Positions 24,312-34,159 are shown, counted from the stretch's first letter. The stretch is DNA of 64,000 nucleotides from Algoriphagus ornithinivorans (GCF_900115305.1 NZ_FOVW01000012.1:64183-128182), one strand, 5' to 3'. A program made the numbers and translations. The notes: generated by a model not told the origin, from the sequence alone.

Positions 24312-27206
24312 TTAAGCCATTTCCTCTTGATTAGCATATTCCTCCACAGGAATACAGCTACACATCAAGTTTCTATCTCCGTAGGCAGAATCAATTCTCC
24401 TGACAGTAGGCCAGAATTTATTGTCTCTTAAATAACCCAAAGGATACACAGCTTTTTCTCTTGAATAAGGTAGATCCCATTCTCCGATCAATACCATGTT
24501 GGCAGTATGCGGAGCATTCTTCAAAACGTTATTCTCTTTGTCTGATTCTCCCCTTTCGATTTCTCTGATTTCTTCTCTGATGGAAATCAAGGCATCACAG
24601 AATCTATCTAATTCCGCCTTCGTCTCAGACTCAGTTGGCTCAATCATCATGGTACCCGCTACTGGGAAAGAAACCGTAGGAGCGTGGAAACCATAGTCCA
24701 TCAAACGCTTGGCGATATCCTCTACTTCTACTCCAAATTCTTTGAAGCTTCTGCAGTCAATGATCATCTCGTGAGCTGCTCTGCCTTTGGTTCCTATATA
24801 CAAAATAGGGAAATGACCGTCTAATCGCTCTTTGATGTAGTTGGCGTTTAGAATCGCCATCTTGGTAGCATTAGTCAGTCCATCGCCTCCCATCATCGCA
24901 ATGTAGGCATAGGAAATAGGCAAGATACTTGCGCTTCCATAAGGAGCTGCTGAGATAGAGGATACTGCCTGAGTACCCCCAGTTTTCACCAAAGGATTTC
25001 CTGGAAGGAATGGTGCTAAATGAGCTGCCACACAGATTGGTCCCATCCCAGGTCCACCTCCACCGTGAGGAATACAGAAAGTCTTATGCAAGTTTAAGTG
25101 ACAAACATCCGCTCCGATTCTACCCGGAGAAGTCAAACCTACTTGTGCATTCATATTCGCTCCATCCATGTACACTTGACCACCAAATTCATGTATGGTC
25201 GCACAGATTTCTTGAATCGCTTCTTCAAATACTCCGTGAGTGGAAGGATAGGTAACCATCAAAGCTGACAAGTCATTTGCATGAGCTGCCGCCTTTTCCT
25301 TCAGGTCAGCCAAATCAATATTTCCTTTTTCATCACATTTCACCAAAACTACTTTCATCCCTGCCATTACAGCAGAAGCTGGGTTGGTACCATGAGCTGA
25401 TGTTGGGATCAAGGCTACATTTCTATGCCCTTCGCCACGGCTGATGTGATACGCACGGATTACCATCAAACCTGCATACTCTCCTTGAGCTCCAGAATTA
25501 GGCTGCAAAGAAGTATCTGCAAAACCAGTGATTTCTGTTAACCAAGTTCTCAAATTGGTAAATAACTCCTGATAGCCTAAAGCTTGATCCATTGGAGCAA
25601 ATGGGTGAATCTGCCCGAATTCCGGCCAAGTCACAGGAATCATTTCTGCAGTTGCATTCAACTTCATGGTACAAGAGCCCAATGAAATCATGGAATGAAC
25701 CAAAGAAAGATCTTTTGCTTCCAAACGCTTGATATAGCGAAGCATTTCATGCTCGGAATGGAAGCTATTGAATACCGGGTGGGTTAGGTAGGCTGACTTT
25801 CTGTTCAAAGCCTCTGGAAGTTCCAAGCTCAAGTTGCTTACCAACTCATCCAAGTTTAAGGTATGCTTACCTTCTTCTGTAGCAAAAATATTGACGATGG
25901 TTTTAACATCTTCCAAAGTCTTGGTTTCGTCAAAAGAGATGAAGATGGACTCTGACTCGTAACGGAAGTTCATCTTCTCACCCAAAGCCAAGCCTCTAAC
26001 TCTTTCGCGGGAAACCTCGTTCATCTTCACCTCAATGGTGTCGAAGAATGTCTGCTCTCCTACCTGGAGTCCAACTTGCTTTAGAGCCTGAGCAGTTAAT
26101 TTTGCAAATCCATGCGTTCTCAAAGCAATATCCTTCAATCCCTTAGGGCCATGATATACTGCATAGAAGGAAGACATTACTGCCAATAATACTTGAGCAG
26201 TACAAATATTGGAAGTTGCTTTCTCTCTTTTTATATGTTGCTCTCTGGTTTGGAGCGCCATTCTATAGGCTTTATTTCCAGCTCTATCGATGGAAACACC
26301 GATGATTCTACCCGGAATTTGTCTTTTAAACTCTTCCTTAGTGGCGAAAAATCCTGCATGAGGACCTCCATAACCCATAGGTACTCCAAATCGCTGGGCG
26401 GAACCTACGACAACATCAGCTCCCATTTCTCCAGGAGGTGTCAGTAAAGTCAAGGCCAGTAAGTCTGATGCAAAAGCAGTCAATACTTTATTTTCTTTAG
26501 CAGCAGCCACTATCGCTGAATAATCTCTTACAGCACCATCCGCGTCCGGATATTGGAACAAGATCCCGTATAATTCCGGATCAGTCACATCCATTTGCTC
26601 GATAGACCCAAATACCAATTCAATCCCTACAGGCTCAGCTCTAGTTTCCAAAAGCGCCTTGGTCTGAGGAAAAATTTTCTCGTCTACAAAGAATTTATTA
26701 GCATTCTTTTTTTCTCTTGGCTTCACAGAATGAAGCATAGTCATCGCCTCAGCTGCAGCTGTACCTTCATCCAATAAAGAAGCATTTGCCAATTCCATTC
26801 CGGTCAATTCGCTGACCACTGTTTGGAAATTGATAAGCGCTTCTAATCTACCTTGAGCAATCTCGGCCTGGTAAGGTGTGTAAGCAGTGTACCATCCCGG
26901 GTTTTCCAGGACATTTCTCAAAACCACTCCAGGAACAATGGTATCATAATAGCCCATTCCGATGAAGGATTTGAAAACTTTGTTTTTGGAGGCGAGTTTT
27001 TTGAAGTCTCTCAAAAACTCGGATTCCAGCTTAGCTTTGGGAAGATCCAAAGGTCTCTCCAATTGAATGGATTCTGGAACAGTTTGGTTGATTAATTCCT
27101 CCAGGGAAGAGGCTCCGATTTTATCCAACATCTCTGCGATCTCTGCCTCGGTCGGGCCATTGTGTCTGCTCTCAAACTTGACAGCATTAGAAAGGTTAAT
27201 CTTCAT
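24312..27206 (-). CDS. gcvP: Glycine dehydrogenase (decarboxylating), P-protein
   Basis: A 964-residue PLP enzyme of the glycine cleavage system; it decarboxylates glycine and passes the aminomethyl group to lipoyl-GcvH. This is the fused single-chain form: an N-terminal half (about 1-450, FIGMGYYDTIVPGVVLRNVLENPGWYTAYTPYQ) and a C-terminal half with SLGSCTMKLNA, STHGVFEE, and the PLP lysine in HLNLHKTFCIPHGGGGPG. The start is ATG 27206 (MKINLSN); an in-frame TTG at 27269 is rejected because it lies within a few bases of a promoter box at 27267-27274. gcvT and gcvH are not nearby. Stand-alone transcript. Confidence 0.96.
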   Translation of the reverse strand: MKINLSNAVKFESRHNGPTEAEIAEMLDKIGASSLEELINQTVPESIQLERPLDLPKAKLESEFLRDFKKLASKNKVFKSFIGMGYYDTIVPGVVLRNVLENPGWYTAYTPYQAEIAQGRLEALINFQTVVSELTGMELANASLLDEGTAAAEAMTMLHSVKPREKKNANKFFVDEKIFPQTKALLETRAEPVGIELVFGSIEQMDVTDPELYGILFQYPDADGAVRDYSAIVAAAKENKVLTAFASDLLALTLLTPPGEMGADVVVGSAQRFGVPMGYGGPHAGFFATKEEFKRQIPGRIIGVSIDRAGNKAYRMALQTREQHIKREKATSNICTAQVLLAVMSSFYAVYHGPKGLKDIALRTHGFAKLTAQALKQVGLQVGEQTFFDTIEVKMNEVSRERVRGLALGEKMNFRYESESIFISFDETKTLEDVKTIVNIFATEEGKHTLNLDELVSNLSLELPEALNRKSAYLTHPVFNSFHSEHEMLRYIKRLEAKDLSLVHSMISLGSCTMKLNATAEMIPVTWPEFGQIHPFAPMDQALGYQELFTNLRTWLTEITGFADTSLQPNSGAQGEYAGLMVIRAYHISRGEGHRNVALIPTSAHGTNPASAVMAGMKVVLVKCDEKGNIDLADLKEKAAAHANDLSALMVTYPSTHGVFEEAIQEICATIHEFGGQVYMDGANMNAQVGLTSPGRIGADVCHLNLHKTFCIPHGGGGPGMGPICVAAHLAPFLPGNPLVKTGGTQAVSSISAAPYGSASILPISYAYIAMMGGDGLTNATKMAILNANYIKERLDGHFPILYIGTKGRAAHEMIIDCRSFKEFGVEVEDIAKRLMDYGFHAPTVSFPVAGTMMIEPTESETKAELDRFCDALISIREEIREIERGESDKENNVLKNAPHTANMVLIGEWDLPYSREKAVYPLGYLRDNKFWPTVRRIDSAYGDRNLMCSCIPVEEYANQEEMA

Positions 27207-27266
27207 ACGAATTGAATGGAAGCTGTAATGAATATTTGGGTTAGAAATACTTTGTCTTTCTGGCGG

Positions 27267-27274
27267 CAAAGGTA
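27267..27274 (-). promoter_or_regulatory. Possible -7 box of gcvP
   Basis: On the minus strand TACCTTTG matches TAnnTTTG, predicting a leader of about 54 nt. The -33 element is not at the usual distance. No glycine riboswitch was recognised in the gap. Confidence 0.35.
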
Positions 27275-27501
27275 ATATTTATCAACAGATAATCTTCTCT
27301 AAACCAGTAGAAATTCACCCTCTCAACACTCCTTTCCTGTAAACAGTTTGTGGGAGGCTCAAATTTTTGTATAGCTTAGAGGCCTAAATAAAACTTTATC
27401 AAAAAAATCGAGCATGATCCGTGCTTAATAATCGATCATGTAAGAGGAATCGAAGCTTTAAAGCGACGGTTTTTTTGAATTAAAATCAAATTAAAAACTA
27501 T
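27275..27501. other. Divergent gap between gcvP and the M28 peptidase gene
   Basis: About 230 bp without genes. It holds an inverted repeat CATGATC / GATCATG (near 27412-27440) and a GCTTTAAAGC palindrome near 27454 followed by a T run, about 20 bp before the peptidase leader. These may be regulator sites; nothing firmer is seen. Confidence 0.35.
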
Positions 27502-28998
27502 ATGAACAAACGATTTGCGTTGACTGGAGCGCTTGCCTTGGGTTTGAGTCTGGGAGCAATTGCACAAAATCCAGTACAGGTGAAATATGCCAATACAATT
27601 ACGGCAGAAGACTTGAAAGAATATCTGACCTTTTTGGCATCCGATGAGATGAAAGGTAGAGATACCGGTTCCCCGGAAGGATTGATTGCCGCTAACTATT
27701 TGGCGGATTTTTACAAAAGCTTGGGATTAACAGGACCAGTAGATGGCAGCTATTTTCAGGCAGTTCCTTTGGTAAGCAGCAAGTTTGACAAAGTGACTTT
27801 ACAGGTAGGGAAATCAAAATTGGTTGAGAATGAGGACTTCGTATTCGTGGGTGATGCCAATATGAAAAAAGCCTCCAAAACTGAATTGGTATTTTTAGGC
27901 CTTGTCAATGATGAAAATTTGGCCAAAGTAGATGTAAAAGGCAAGCTCGTTGGTATTTGGGCTGTGGGTGAACGCAGTAATAATTTGCTGAATGCAGTGA
28001 TGGACGCAGGAGCGGCAGGTGCTGTAATTGTAACTATGGAAGGTCAGGCAAATTTTGACAGAATCGCCAACAGATATAAATCATTAGCCGGTCGCGGAAG
28101 AGTAGGGTTTGATCAAGCCACCAGCCAAAGACCGGTATTCATGGTCAGCTCCGAAAAAATGGGCGAGCTATTTGGTACGCCGGTGGATGTTTTGAAAGAA
28201 GCTGCCAAGTCAAATCCTTCCAGTATCAAATCTCAAAAAGCGTCTTATCAGGTAGTGAAAGATAAAACTCCTTTGGAAGCTTATAATGTATTGGGCTTTT
28301 TGGAAGGTACCGACAAAAAAGAAGAAGTATTGGTTATCTCCTCGCATTACGATCACGTGGGTGTAAGCTCTACCGGCGAGGTTTTCAATGGTGCAGATGA
28401 TGATGGTTCAGGTACTGTATCTGTGATGGAAATTGCTGAAGCATTTGCCACAGCAGCCAAAGAAGGTCACAGACCAAGAAGATCAATCTTATTTTTAAAT
28501 GTAACCGGTGAGGAAAAAGGATTATTAGGCTCTCAGCATTATTCTGAGAATCCTATTTTCCCAATCGCAAATACCGTGAATAATATCAATATCGATATGG
28601 TGGGACGTATTGATTATGAATATCAAAATGCTGAAAACAAAGACTATGTCTATGTAATTGGCTCAGAGATGCTTTCTACCGATTTGAAAAAAATCAACGA
28701 GTATAATAATATCACCTACACCGATTTGATTTTGGATTATCGTTATGATGCGGAGGATGATCCAAATAGATTTTATTACAGATCAGATCATTACAACTTT
28801 GCAAAGTTTGATATTCCTGTGATCTTCTTCTTCAATGGAGTTCACGATGATTACCACCAAGTAACCGATACAGTGGATAAAATTGAATTCCCATTGATGG
28901 AAAAAAGAGCTCATCTGATTTTCCACACCGCTTGGGATCTAGCAAATAGAGAAAACAGAACTCGGGTTGACGGGACGAATACTAGAACTGATAGATAA
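27502..28998 (+). CDS. Exported M28 family zinc peptidase
   Basis: A 498-residue aminopeptidase-type enzyme. Residues 1-22 are a Sec signal peptide (cut near AIAQ). A PA-like insert (about 130-240) precedes the M28 catalytic domain, where the zinc-site motifs are seen: SSHYDHVG, NGADDDGSGT, NVTGEEKGLLGS (catalytic Glu), NIDMVGRID and DDYHQVTDTVDKI. All di-zinc ligands look present, so it should be active in the periplasm or on the surface, releasing N-terminal amino acids from peptides. Single-gene unit; the terminator at 29007 follows closely. Confidence 0.92.
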   Translation: MNKRFALTGALALGLSLGAIAQNPVQVKYANTITAEDLKEYLTFLASDEMKGRDTGSPEGLIAANYLADFYKSLGLTGPVDGSYFQAVPLVSSKFDKVTLQVGKSKLVENEDFVFVGDANMKKASKTELVFLGLVNDENLAKVDVKGKLVGIWAVGERSNNLLNAVMDAGAAGAVIVTMEGQANFDRIANRYKSLAGRGRVGFDQATSQRPVFMVSSEKMGELFGTPVDVLKEAAKSNPSSIKSQKASYQVVKDKTPLEAYNVLGFLEGTDKKEEVLVISSHYDHVGVSSTGEVFNGADDDGSGTVSVMEIAEAFATAAKEGHRPRRSILFLNVTGEEKGLLGSQHYSENPIFPIANTVNNINIDMVGRIDYEYQNAENKDYVYVIGSEMLSTDLKKINEYNNITYTDLILDYRYDAEDDPNRFYYRSDHYNFAKFDIPVIFFFNGVHDDYHQVTDTVDKIEFPLMEKRAHLIFHTAWDLANRENRTRVDGTNTRTDR

Positions 28999-29006
28999 AA
29001 ATTATT

Positions 29007-29036
29007 AAAAGGGTCTCAAATGAGGCCCTTTTTTAT
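29007..29036 (+). terminator. Terminator of the M28 peptidase gene
   Basis: AAAAGGGTCTC / GAGGCCCTTTT (one G-U pair) at 29007-29032 with an AAAT loop, then T residues. The T tract overlaps the stop codon of the convergent gene. Confidence 0.85.
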
Positions 29037-30167
29037 TTGCCGACTCGAACTGAGTTATAACTCTTTCCTTGAAATAATAAGTCTTTCTCTTGAAGTAATT
29101 TGAAAATTTTAATTTGATCCGAAATATCATCTGAACAAAAACTAGAAATCATTTCAGCCCACATTTCTTTGTTTCTAGTTATTGAAAAATCAAATCCATC
29201 TTTAAGAAGATAAACACTGGAGTTGGGGTAAAATTCTCCTATGACATCAAATGATTTAGGATCTAGAACCAAATTGTATACTCCCCCAATCAAGGTTAAT
29301 TTTGATTTAAATTCCCTTCCTAGATCATAATTTGTTCCTTTAAACCAATCAAAAGAGTTTAAGTCAAATTGCCATTCTATTGAAAGTAAACTTAAAAAAT
29401 GTCTAAATGGTCCAAGATCATAAATTCCATTATCCAATTCATGTTCAAAAGCCCGTACTCCTAAACTTAGATTAGTTTCCTCTAGATTTTTCAAATCAAA
29501 TCTCCTGGTGAATTCTTCAATGTTAGCTTTTAAAACACTATCTCTAATGGTCTTATCCATAAAGAAGTAAGGTTGCGAGGATTGGATGGAGAACCTAATT
29601 ATTTGATTGATTGAATACTCATTTACGATAGATTCAAAGCCTCCTAAAAGGTCCCAAAAGCTAAGATTTTTAGGAATGTCAAAAAGCAGGGGATTCAAAC
29701 TTACCACCTTTTCCACACTGGTTGGATATTCATGAAGGTAATAGTGAATAAGTCCTGCTCCACTTCCAAATCCTAACAATATCACTTGTCTATCTCCTAG
29801 AATTTCTTTTCTGACAAGCTCTATATCATTAATTATTTGGGTTCTACTTAGCCAGTGAAATTTCTTTTCTGACTCTATTGATTCATTTTCTTTTAAAAAT
29901 CGACTTAAATCAGAAGAGAAATACCGTCCATGGATTTTTATATAATTGAAATCTTTTAATTCTACATTTAACAAATCTCCCACTCCTAAGTACTTATCAA
30001 AAGGATCTTCATGGGTGATGATAGTCTTCTTTTCAGGGTCAAATGGATTCTGGATAGTATATTCTATTTTAATTTTTTTTAGAAAAAGGGTCAAGATGGT
30101 CTAAAGGAACTTCTATCCACTGAGGTTGGCCAAATAGAAGACTAAGCAGAAAACAAAAAATACCCAT
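29033..30167 (-). pseudogene. S33-like alpha/beta-hydrolase gene interrupted by a frameshift in an A8 run
   Basis: The open frame 29033-30094 encodes about 353 residues of alpha/beta-hydrolase character but begins at a TTG with no signal peptide. In another frame, an ATG at 30167, two bases after the upstream stop, encodes an export signal (MGIFCFLLSLLFGQ) and then PQWIEVPLDHLDPFSKK, the usual N-terminus of S33-type aminopeptidases, before hitting TAA. The two frames join at an A8 run (plus-strand T8, 30073-30080): with seven A residues the protein would read on through IKIEYTIQNPFD. So this is a frameshifted gene, a slippage-controlled gene or a sequencing error. The nucleophile elbow reads GFGSGAG, where the Ser position is Gly, so even the intact form may lack catalysis. 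Confidence 0.7.
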
Positions 30168-30169
30168 GA

Positions 30170-31288
30170 TTAATTGACCTCAAACTTGAATACATCAAAT
30201 ATTAAAAAATCCTCATTTAACAAAGAGTCTCCCGGGTGTGCTTTATTCAGGTATAGTCCGTTTTCATTGACAAACCAATTGTTAATTTGATAGGTACGAT
30301 CAGGAAGAGGAATGGACTTTATTAACTTTAGTTCTTCATCAAAAACTCTAAGAACTTGGCTTTTGTCCAAATAAGAATTGTTAGAGTTAGCAGAGCGTGG
30401 TCTATCCCATACAATGCTGTAAATCAAGTTTCTCCAAGGATCTGGAATCGGAGATAAATATTGAGCATTCTCAATGGCATGTTCATCATAGGCTATATGA
30501 TCATCTGTTTTAGGAATGCTTGGAACCACTTGCAATTTAGAATTGATAGTTGCGGTTAATATATCATCAACCAAATGATAATCACTAATTGAAGACTCAT
30601 ATTGATAATTGATTATCAATTGGTTCTTAAGCGCCCCATAAAAGCCCAAATTCGTCATAAAACCTACCTGACCAGAGACAGATTTGAAATATTCTGAATG
30701 ATAGATGGGGAGTATATCTACCTCATAAGTCTCCAAATCCAAAGCAGTCATCAGTGGTAGAATAGCTATTTCTTCGGGGCTTTTACCTATTGGATTCATG
30801 AAAAAGTACACAGATTTACGATCTCTATCGTAGTATAACTTAAAGTAAAAATTACATTGTGGTACCCCTAAATTCAAATCCCCATAAATCTGAAATAAAT
30901 CCCAGGATTGCTTGTTACTAAGTTCACTATTAATCAGATGTAGCTTACCTTGTTCGTAAACAAAAATAGAATCTGAAGATTGAATATAAAGTGACTCTAT
31001 TTTTCCAATTCCATCCGGACCGTCATATTCTAATTTTTTTGAGGCTATAACTTCACCTTGATCCAGATTAAAAAAATCCAAGCTATGCCGTTTATCATTA
31101 TATCCAATCAAGATAGAATTTCCATTCTGTTTGTAACTTGATTGTGTTTGATAGGAATTCAATTGATTAGATGAAACAGGAATTTCTAAATTTTCAACTG
31201 AGTATTTTAGAATTGAACTTTCTGCAATTGGTTCTTCACATGAATACAATCCAATCACAATCAGAATAATTAGAAGAAATCTTTTCAT
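30170..31288 (-). CDS. DUF4221 family lipoprotein
   Basis: A 372-residue lipoprotein. The start at ATG 31288 gives MKRFLLIILIVIGLYSCEE, a lipoprotein signal with the lipobox Cys at residue 17; an upstream start at 31303 is less likely. The mature part is strand-rich with repeated hydrophobic-aromatic blades (NSILIGYNDKRHSLDFFNL, SIFVYEQGKLHLIN), like the six-bladed propellers of the DUF4221/BF3863 type in Bacteroidota. Function unknown. Its stop is two bases before the ATG of the frameshifted hydrolase, so the two form an operon. Base composition is more AT-rich than the flanking core genes, which may hint at later gain. Confidence 0.7.
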   Translation of the reverse strand: MKRFLLIILIVIGLYSCEEPIAESSILKYSVENLEIPVSSNQLNSYQTQSSYKQNGNSILIGYNDKRHSLDFFNLDQGEVIASKKLEYDGPDGIGKIESLYIQSSDSIFVYEQGKLHLINSELSNKQSWDLFQIYGDLNLGVPQCNFYFKLYYDRDRKSVYFFMNPIGKSPEEIAILPLMTALDLETYEVDILPIYHSEYFKSVSGQVGFMTNLGFYGALKNQLIINYQYESSISDYHLVDDILTATINSKLQVVPSIPKTDDHIAYDEHAIENAQYLSPIPDPWRNLIYSIVWDRPRSANSNNSYLDKSQVLRVFDEELKLIKSIPLPDRTYQINNWFVNENGLYLNKAHPGDSLLNEDFLIFDVFKFEVN

Positions 31289-31350
31289 ACTGCTAAATAC
31301 CAAAAGTTAGTTCTTCTAAAAAGGAATTAGATTCTTTTAACGAAATCTGT

Positions 31351-32700
31351 TTAATTCTTCCTATTCTTCGTCTTCAATTGGTTCCTGTTCTTTTTCTTAC
31401 CAGCTTTCTTAGCCTTTACTTTTTCCCCTTTGCCGATATTCTTTTTGGGTTTGGCCTTTTTTTCATGAAAAGCTCCCTTATAATCCGGATTGTCTCTTTG
31501 CTTCAGCTTGTCTAACTCGCGGGCATAAATCTGATTCTCCGCAAAAGGAGTTTCTGTAATAGTGACAGGCTTGGGAATTGCATATTCAGGCACTTCCATA
31601 CGAATCAGCTCTTCGATTTTCTCAAAATGCCAAGCTTCCGCAGGATTAATAAATGTGATGGCCTTTCCTTCTTTCTCTGCTCTGCCGGTTCTACCTATTC
31701 TATGCACATAATCTTCATAGATCAGCGGCACATCAAAATTGATTACGTGAGAAACCATCGTCACATCCAAACCACGGGAAGCCACGTCAGTCGCAACCAA
31801 AATCCGCACATTTCCGGATTTAAACTCATCCATGGAGTTTATTCTGGTATTTTGACCCTTATTAGCGTGGATCACCCGGATTTCACCAAACTCATTCTTA
31901 TTTAGAAAATTATAAACCTCCTCGGCATTTTTTCTGCTACGGGTGAAGATAATCGCCCGCTTTACAGATTCACTGTCTAGCAAATATTCCAAGAGGTAGA
32001 TTTTAGTCCGGATATTTGGTACATAATATTTGACTTGTGCAATCGTCTCAGCAGTAGTTGCAGAAGGCGTGATCTCCACTCTTTCCGGAAATTCTAAAAA
32101 TTCAGCAGCCAAGCGATCTACTCGAGGCGCAAAGGTGGCTGAAAAGAGCAAATTTTGTCTTTTGACAGGAATCACTTCCAAAATAGACCTAATCTGAGGC
32201 ATAAACCCCATATCCATCATCTTATCTGCCTCATCCAACACCATGGTTTTAAGCTCCTTGGTGATCATCACTCCTTTTTTGTATAAATCCAAAAATCTCC
32301 CAGGAGTAGAAATCACGATATCCACACCTGCCTGGATTTGCTCAATTTGTGTTTTTGGACCAATACCCCCATATAAACTCACGATTCGTAAATCAGTGTA
32401 AGTAGCTAATTGATGGCAAACTTCCTCGATCTGCATGACCAGCTCACGGGTAGGTGCCAGAATCAGGGCTCTCGGAAGATTCCCTTGAGCATATTTGACC
32501 TTCATCAGGATAGGTAAGACATAGGCTGCCGTTTTACCTGTTCCGGTTTGTGCAATTCCCAACACATCATGGCCTGCCAATGCCAAAGGAATTGCTTTTT
32601 CCTGAATAGCCGTTGGAGAAGTGTAGCCAGCTTCGGCCACTGCATTTAGCAATTGCTTATTCAGCTTAAATGCATCAAATCCTACTGCCTCATTGCTCAT
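31351..32700 (-). CDS. DEAD-box ATP-dependent RNA helicase (RhlE-type)
   Basis: A 449-residue RNA helicase. Motifs in order: Q motif GYTSPTAIQEKAIP (20-33), Walker A AQTGTGKTAA (about 51-60), PTRELV, TPGRFL, DEAD replaced exactly by VLDEAD, SATFAP, IIFTRSRKNAEEV, ATDVASRGLDV and HRIGRTGRAEKEG. A basic Lys-rich tail (about 405-449) should bind RNA. RhlE-like proteins remodel RNA in ribosome assembly or decay, often in the cold. It starts at ATG 32700, divergent from pyrC with 36 bp between, so the promoters overlap the coding ends. Confidence 0.93.
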   Translation of the reverse strand: MSNEAVGFDAFKLNKQLLNAVAEAGYTSPTAIQEKAIPLALAGHDVLGIAQTGTGKTAAYVLPILMKVKYAQGNLPRALILAPTRELVMQIEEVCHQLATYTDLRIVSLYGGIGPKTQIEQIQAGVDIVISTPGRFLDLYKKGVMITKELKTMVLDEADKMMDMGFMPQIRSILEVIPVKRQNLLFSATFAPRVDRLAAEFLEFPERVEITPSATTAETIAQVKYYVPNIRTKIYLLEYLLDSESVKRAIIFTRSRKNAEEVYNFLNKNEFGEIRVIHANKGQNTRINSMDEFKSGNVRILVATDVASRGLDVTMVSHVINFDVPLIYEDYVHRIGRTGRAEKEGKAITFINPAEAWHFEKIEELIRMEVPEYAIPKPVTITETPFAENQIYARELDKLKQRDNPDYKGAFHEKKAKPKKNIGKGEKVKAKKAGKKKNRNQLKTKNRKN

Positions 32701-32736
32701 GATTCCTTATTTTTGGGAAAACTTAAAAGATTGAAG

Positions 32737-34080
32737 ATGAAAAGTATTCTGATCACCGATGCAAATATAGTCAATGAGGGCCGGATCTTTCGGGGAGATA
32801 TTTTAATCCAGAAAGGAAGGATCGCCAAAATCGGCGAAAAACTGACTCCTGAACAAGTAGACCAACATATTGATGCAAATGGAAAATACCTCTTCCCCGG
32901 GGTGATTGATGATCAGGTACACTTCAGAGAACCGGGGTTGACACACAAAGGTGAAATTTATACTGAAGCAAAGGCTGGAGTAGCAGGAGGCACCACCTCT
33001 TATATGGAAATGCCCAATACTGTTCCTCAGGCTGTAACCATTCCCCTTCTCGAGGAAAAATATACCAGAGCCAAGGAAGTGTCTTTGGCCAATTATTCAT
33101 TCTTTTTCGGAGGAACCAATGACAATTTAGAGGAAATCCTGAAGCTTGATTTGAAGAATGTCTGCGGCTTAAAGGTTTTCCAAGGATCTTCTACCGGAAA
33201 CATGGTCGTCGACAATATTGAGTCTTTGGAAGGAATTTTCAGAGAATATAAAGGTCTTCTGGCTATCCATTCTGAAAATGACCACATCATCGCTGCCAAT
33301 ATGGCGGAGTACAAAGCCAAATATGGAGAGGATATTCCTATTCAGGCACATCCAAAAATCCGTTCTGAGGAAGCTTGTTACGATGCCTCCAGCAGAGCAG
33401 TTGCTATGGCTAAAAAGTTTGGAACACGACTACATATTCTCCATATCAGTACTGCCAAGGAATTGAGCCTATTTGACAACAGTATTCCATTGGAAGAAAA
33501 AAAGATCACAGCAGAAGCATGCATCCATCATATGTGGTTTTCGGAAAAAGATTACGACACCAAAGGCACCTTGATCAAATGGAACCCTGCTGTAAAAACA
33601 GCCAATGATAGAGATCAGATTTTCCAAGCGATGTTGGATGATAGAATCGATGTAATTGCCACAGATCATGCTCCTCATACCCTAGAGGAAAAAGATCAGG
33701 TTTACACTAAAGCTCCTTCTGGAGGGCCATTGATTCAACACAGCTTGGTAGCCATGTTGGATTTTTATCATCAAGGAAAAATTAGCTTGGAAAAGATCGC
33801 TGATAAAATGAGTCACAAAGTAGCCCAACTATTCAGGATCGAGGAAAGAGGATTTATTCAGGAAGGGTATTTTGCGGATTTAGTCTTGGTTGATCTCAAT
33901 GCTCCATGGACAGTCAGCAAAGAAAATATCCTAGCAAAGTGTGGCTGGTCTCCTTTTGAAGGACATACATTTCAGTCACAGGTGACGCATACGATCGTTT
34001 CTGGACATCTAGCGTATGCAAACGGACAGTTTGACGAAAGTAAAAAAGGAGAGAGGCTAACTTTTTCAACAAATATTTAG
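32737..34080 (+). CDS. pyrC: Dihydroorotase (Bacteroidota type)
   Basis: A 447-residue amidohydrolase that should close carbamoyl aspartate to dihydroorotate in pyrimidine synthesis; cytoplasmic. The start is ATG 32737 (MKSILITDAN); a longer frame from 32653 has no family match. Seen: VIDDQVHFREPGLTH (57-70), AGGTTSYMEMPN, Lys146 in GLKVFQGSS (the lysine normally carboxylated), LAIHSEND, LHILHIST and VIATDHAPH. The first His of the usual HxH metal motif is Gln60. The same change is, to my recollection, common in Bacteroidota homologues, so activity is still likely. A PyrR-like phosphoribosyltransferase is at 40041-40532 but unlinked. Confidence 0.88.
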   Translation: MKSILITDANIVNEGRIFRGDILIQKGRIAKIGEKLTPEQVDQHIDANGKYLFPGVIDDQVHFREPGLTHKGEIYTEAKAGVAGGTTSYMEMPNTVPQAVTIPLLEEKYTRAKEVSLANYSFFFGGTNDNLEEILKLDLKNVCGLKVFQGSSTGNMVVDNIESLEGIFREYKGLLAIHSENDHIIAANMAEYKAKYGEDIPIQAHPKIRSEEACYDASSRAVAMAKKFGTRLHILHISTAKELSLFDNSIPLEEKKITAEACIHHMWFSEKDYDTKGTLIKWNPAVKTANDRDQIFQAMLDDRIDVIATDHAPHTLEEKDQVYTKAPSGGPLIQHSLVAMLDFYHQGKISLEKIADKMSHKVAQLFRIEERGFIQEGYFADLVLVDLNAPWTVSKENILAKCGWSPFEGHTFQSQVTHTIVSGHLAYANGQFDESKKGERLTFSTNI

Positions 34081-34088
34081 GGCCATCC

Positions 34089-34119
34089 TTGCGCTGATTA
34101 AAGCGAATACTTACCTTTG
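34089..34119 (+). promoter_or_regulatory. Promoter of tRNA-His
   Basis: TTG at 34089-34091 and TACCTTTG at 34112-34119 are 20 bp apart, a near-ideal Bacteroidota housekeeping promoter. The predicted start near 34126 lies 34 bp before the tRNA. It begins nine bases after the pyrC stop. Confidence 0.75.
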
Positions 34120-34159
34120 CCAACCGATTGAGAAATGAGTTCTCAATCCAAAACAAATG

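Noticed and set aside
27207..27269. Longer gcvP start at TTG 27269
   Set aside because: It would overlap a TACCTTTG promoter box at 27267-27274 and adds residues without family match.
27207..27501. Glycine riboswitch before gcvP
   Set aside because: No conserved glycine-aptamer core or tandem structure was recognised on either strand.
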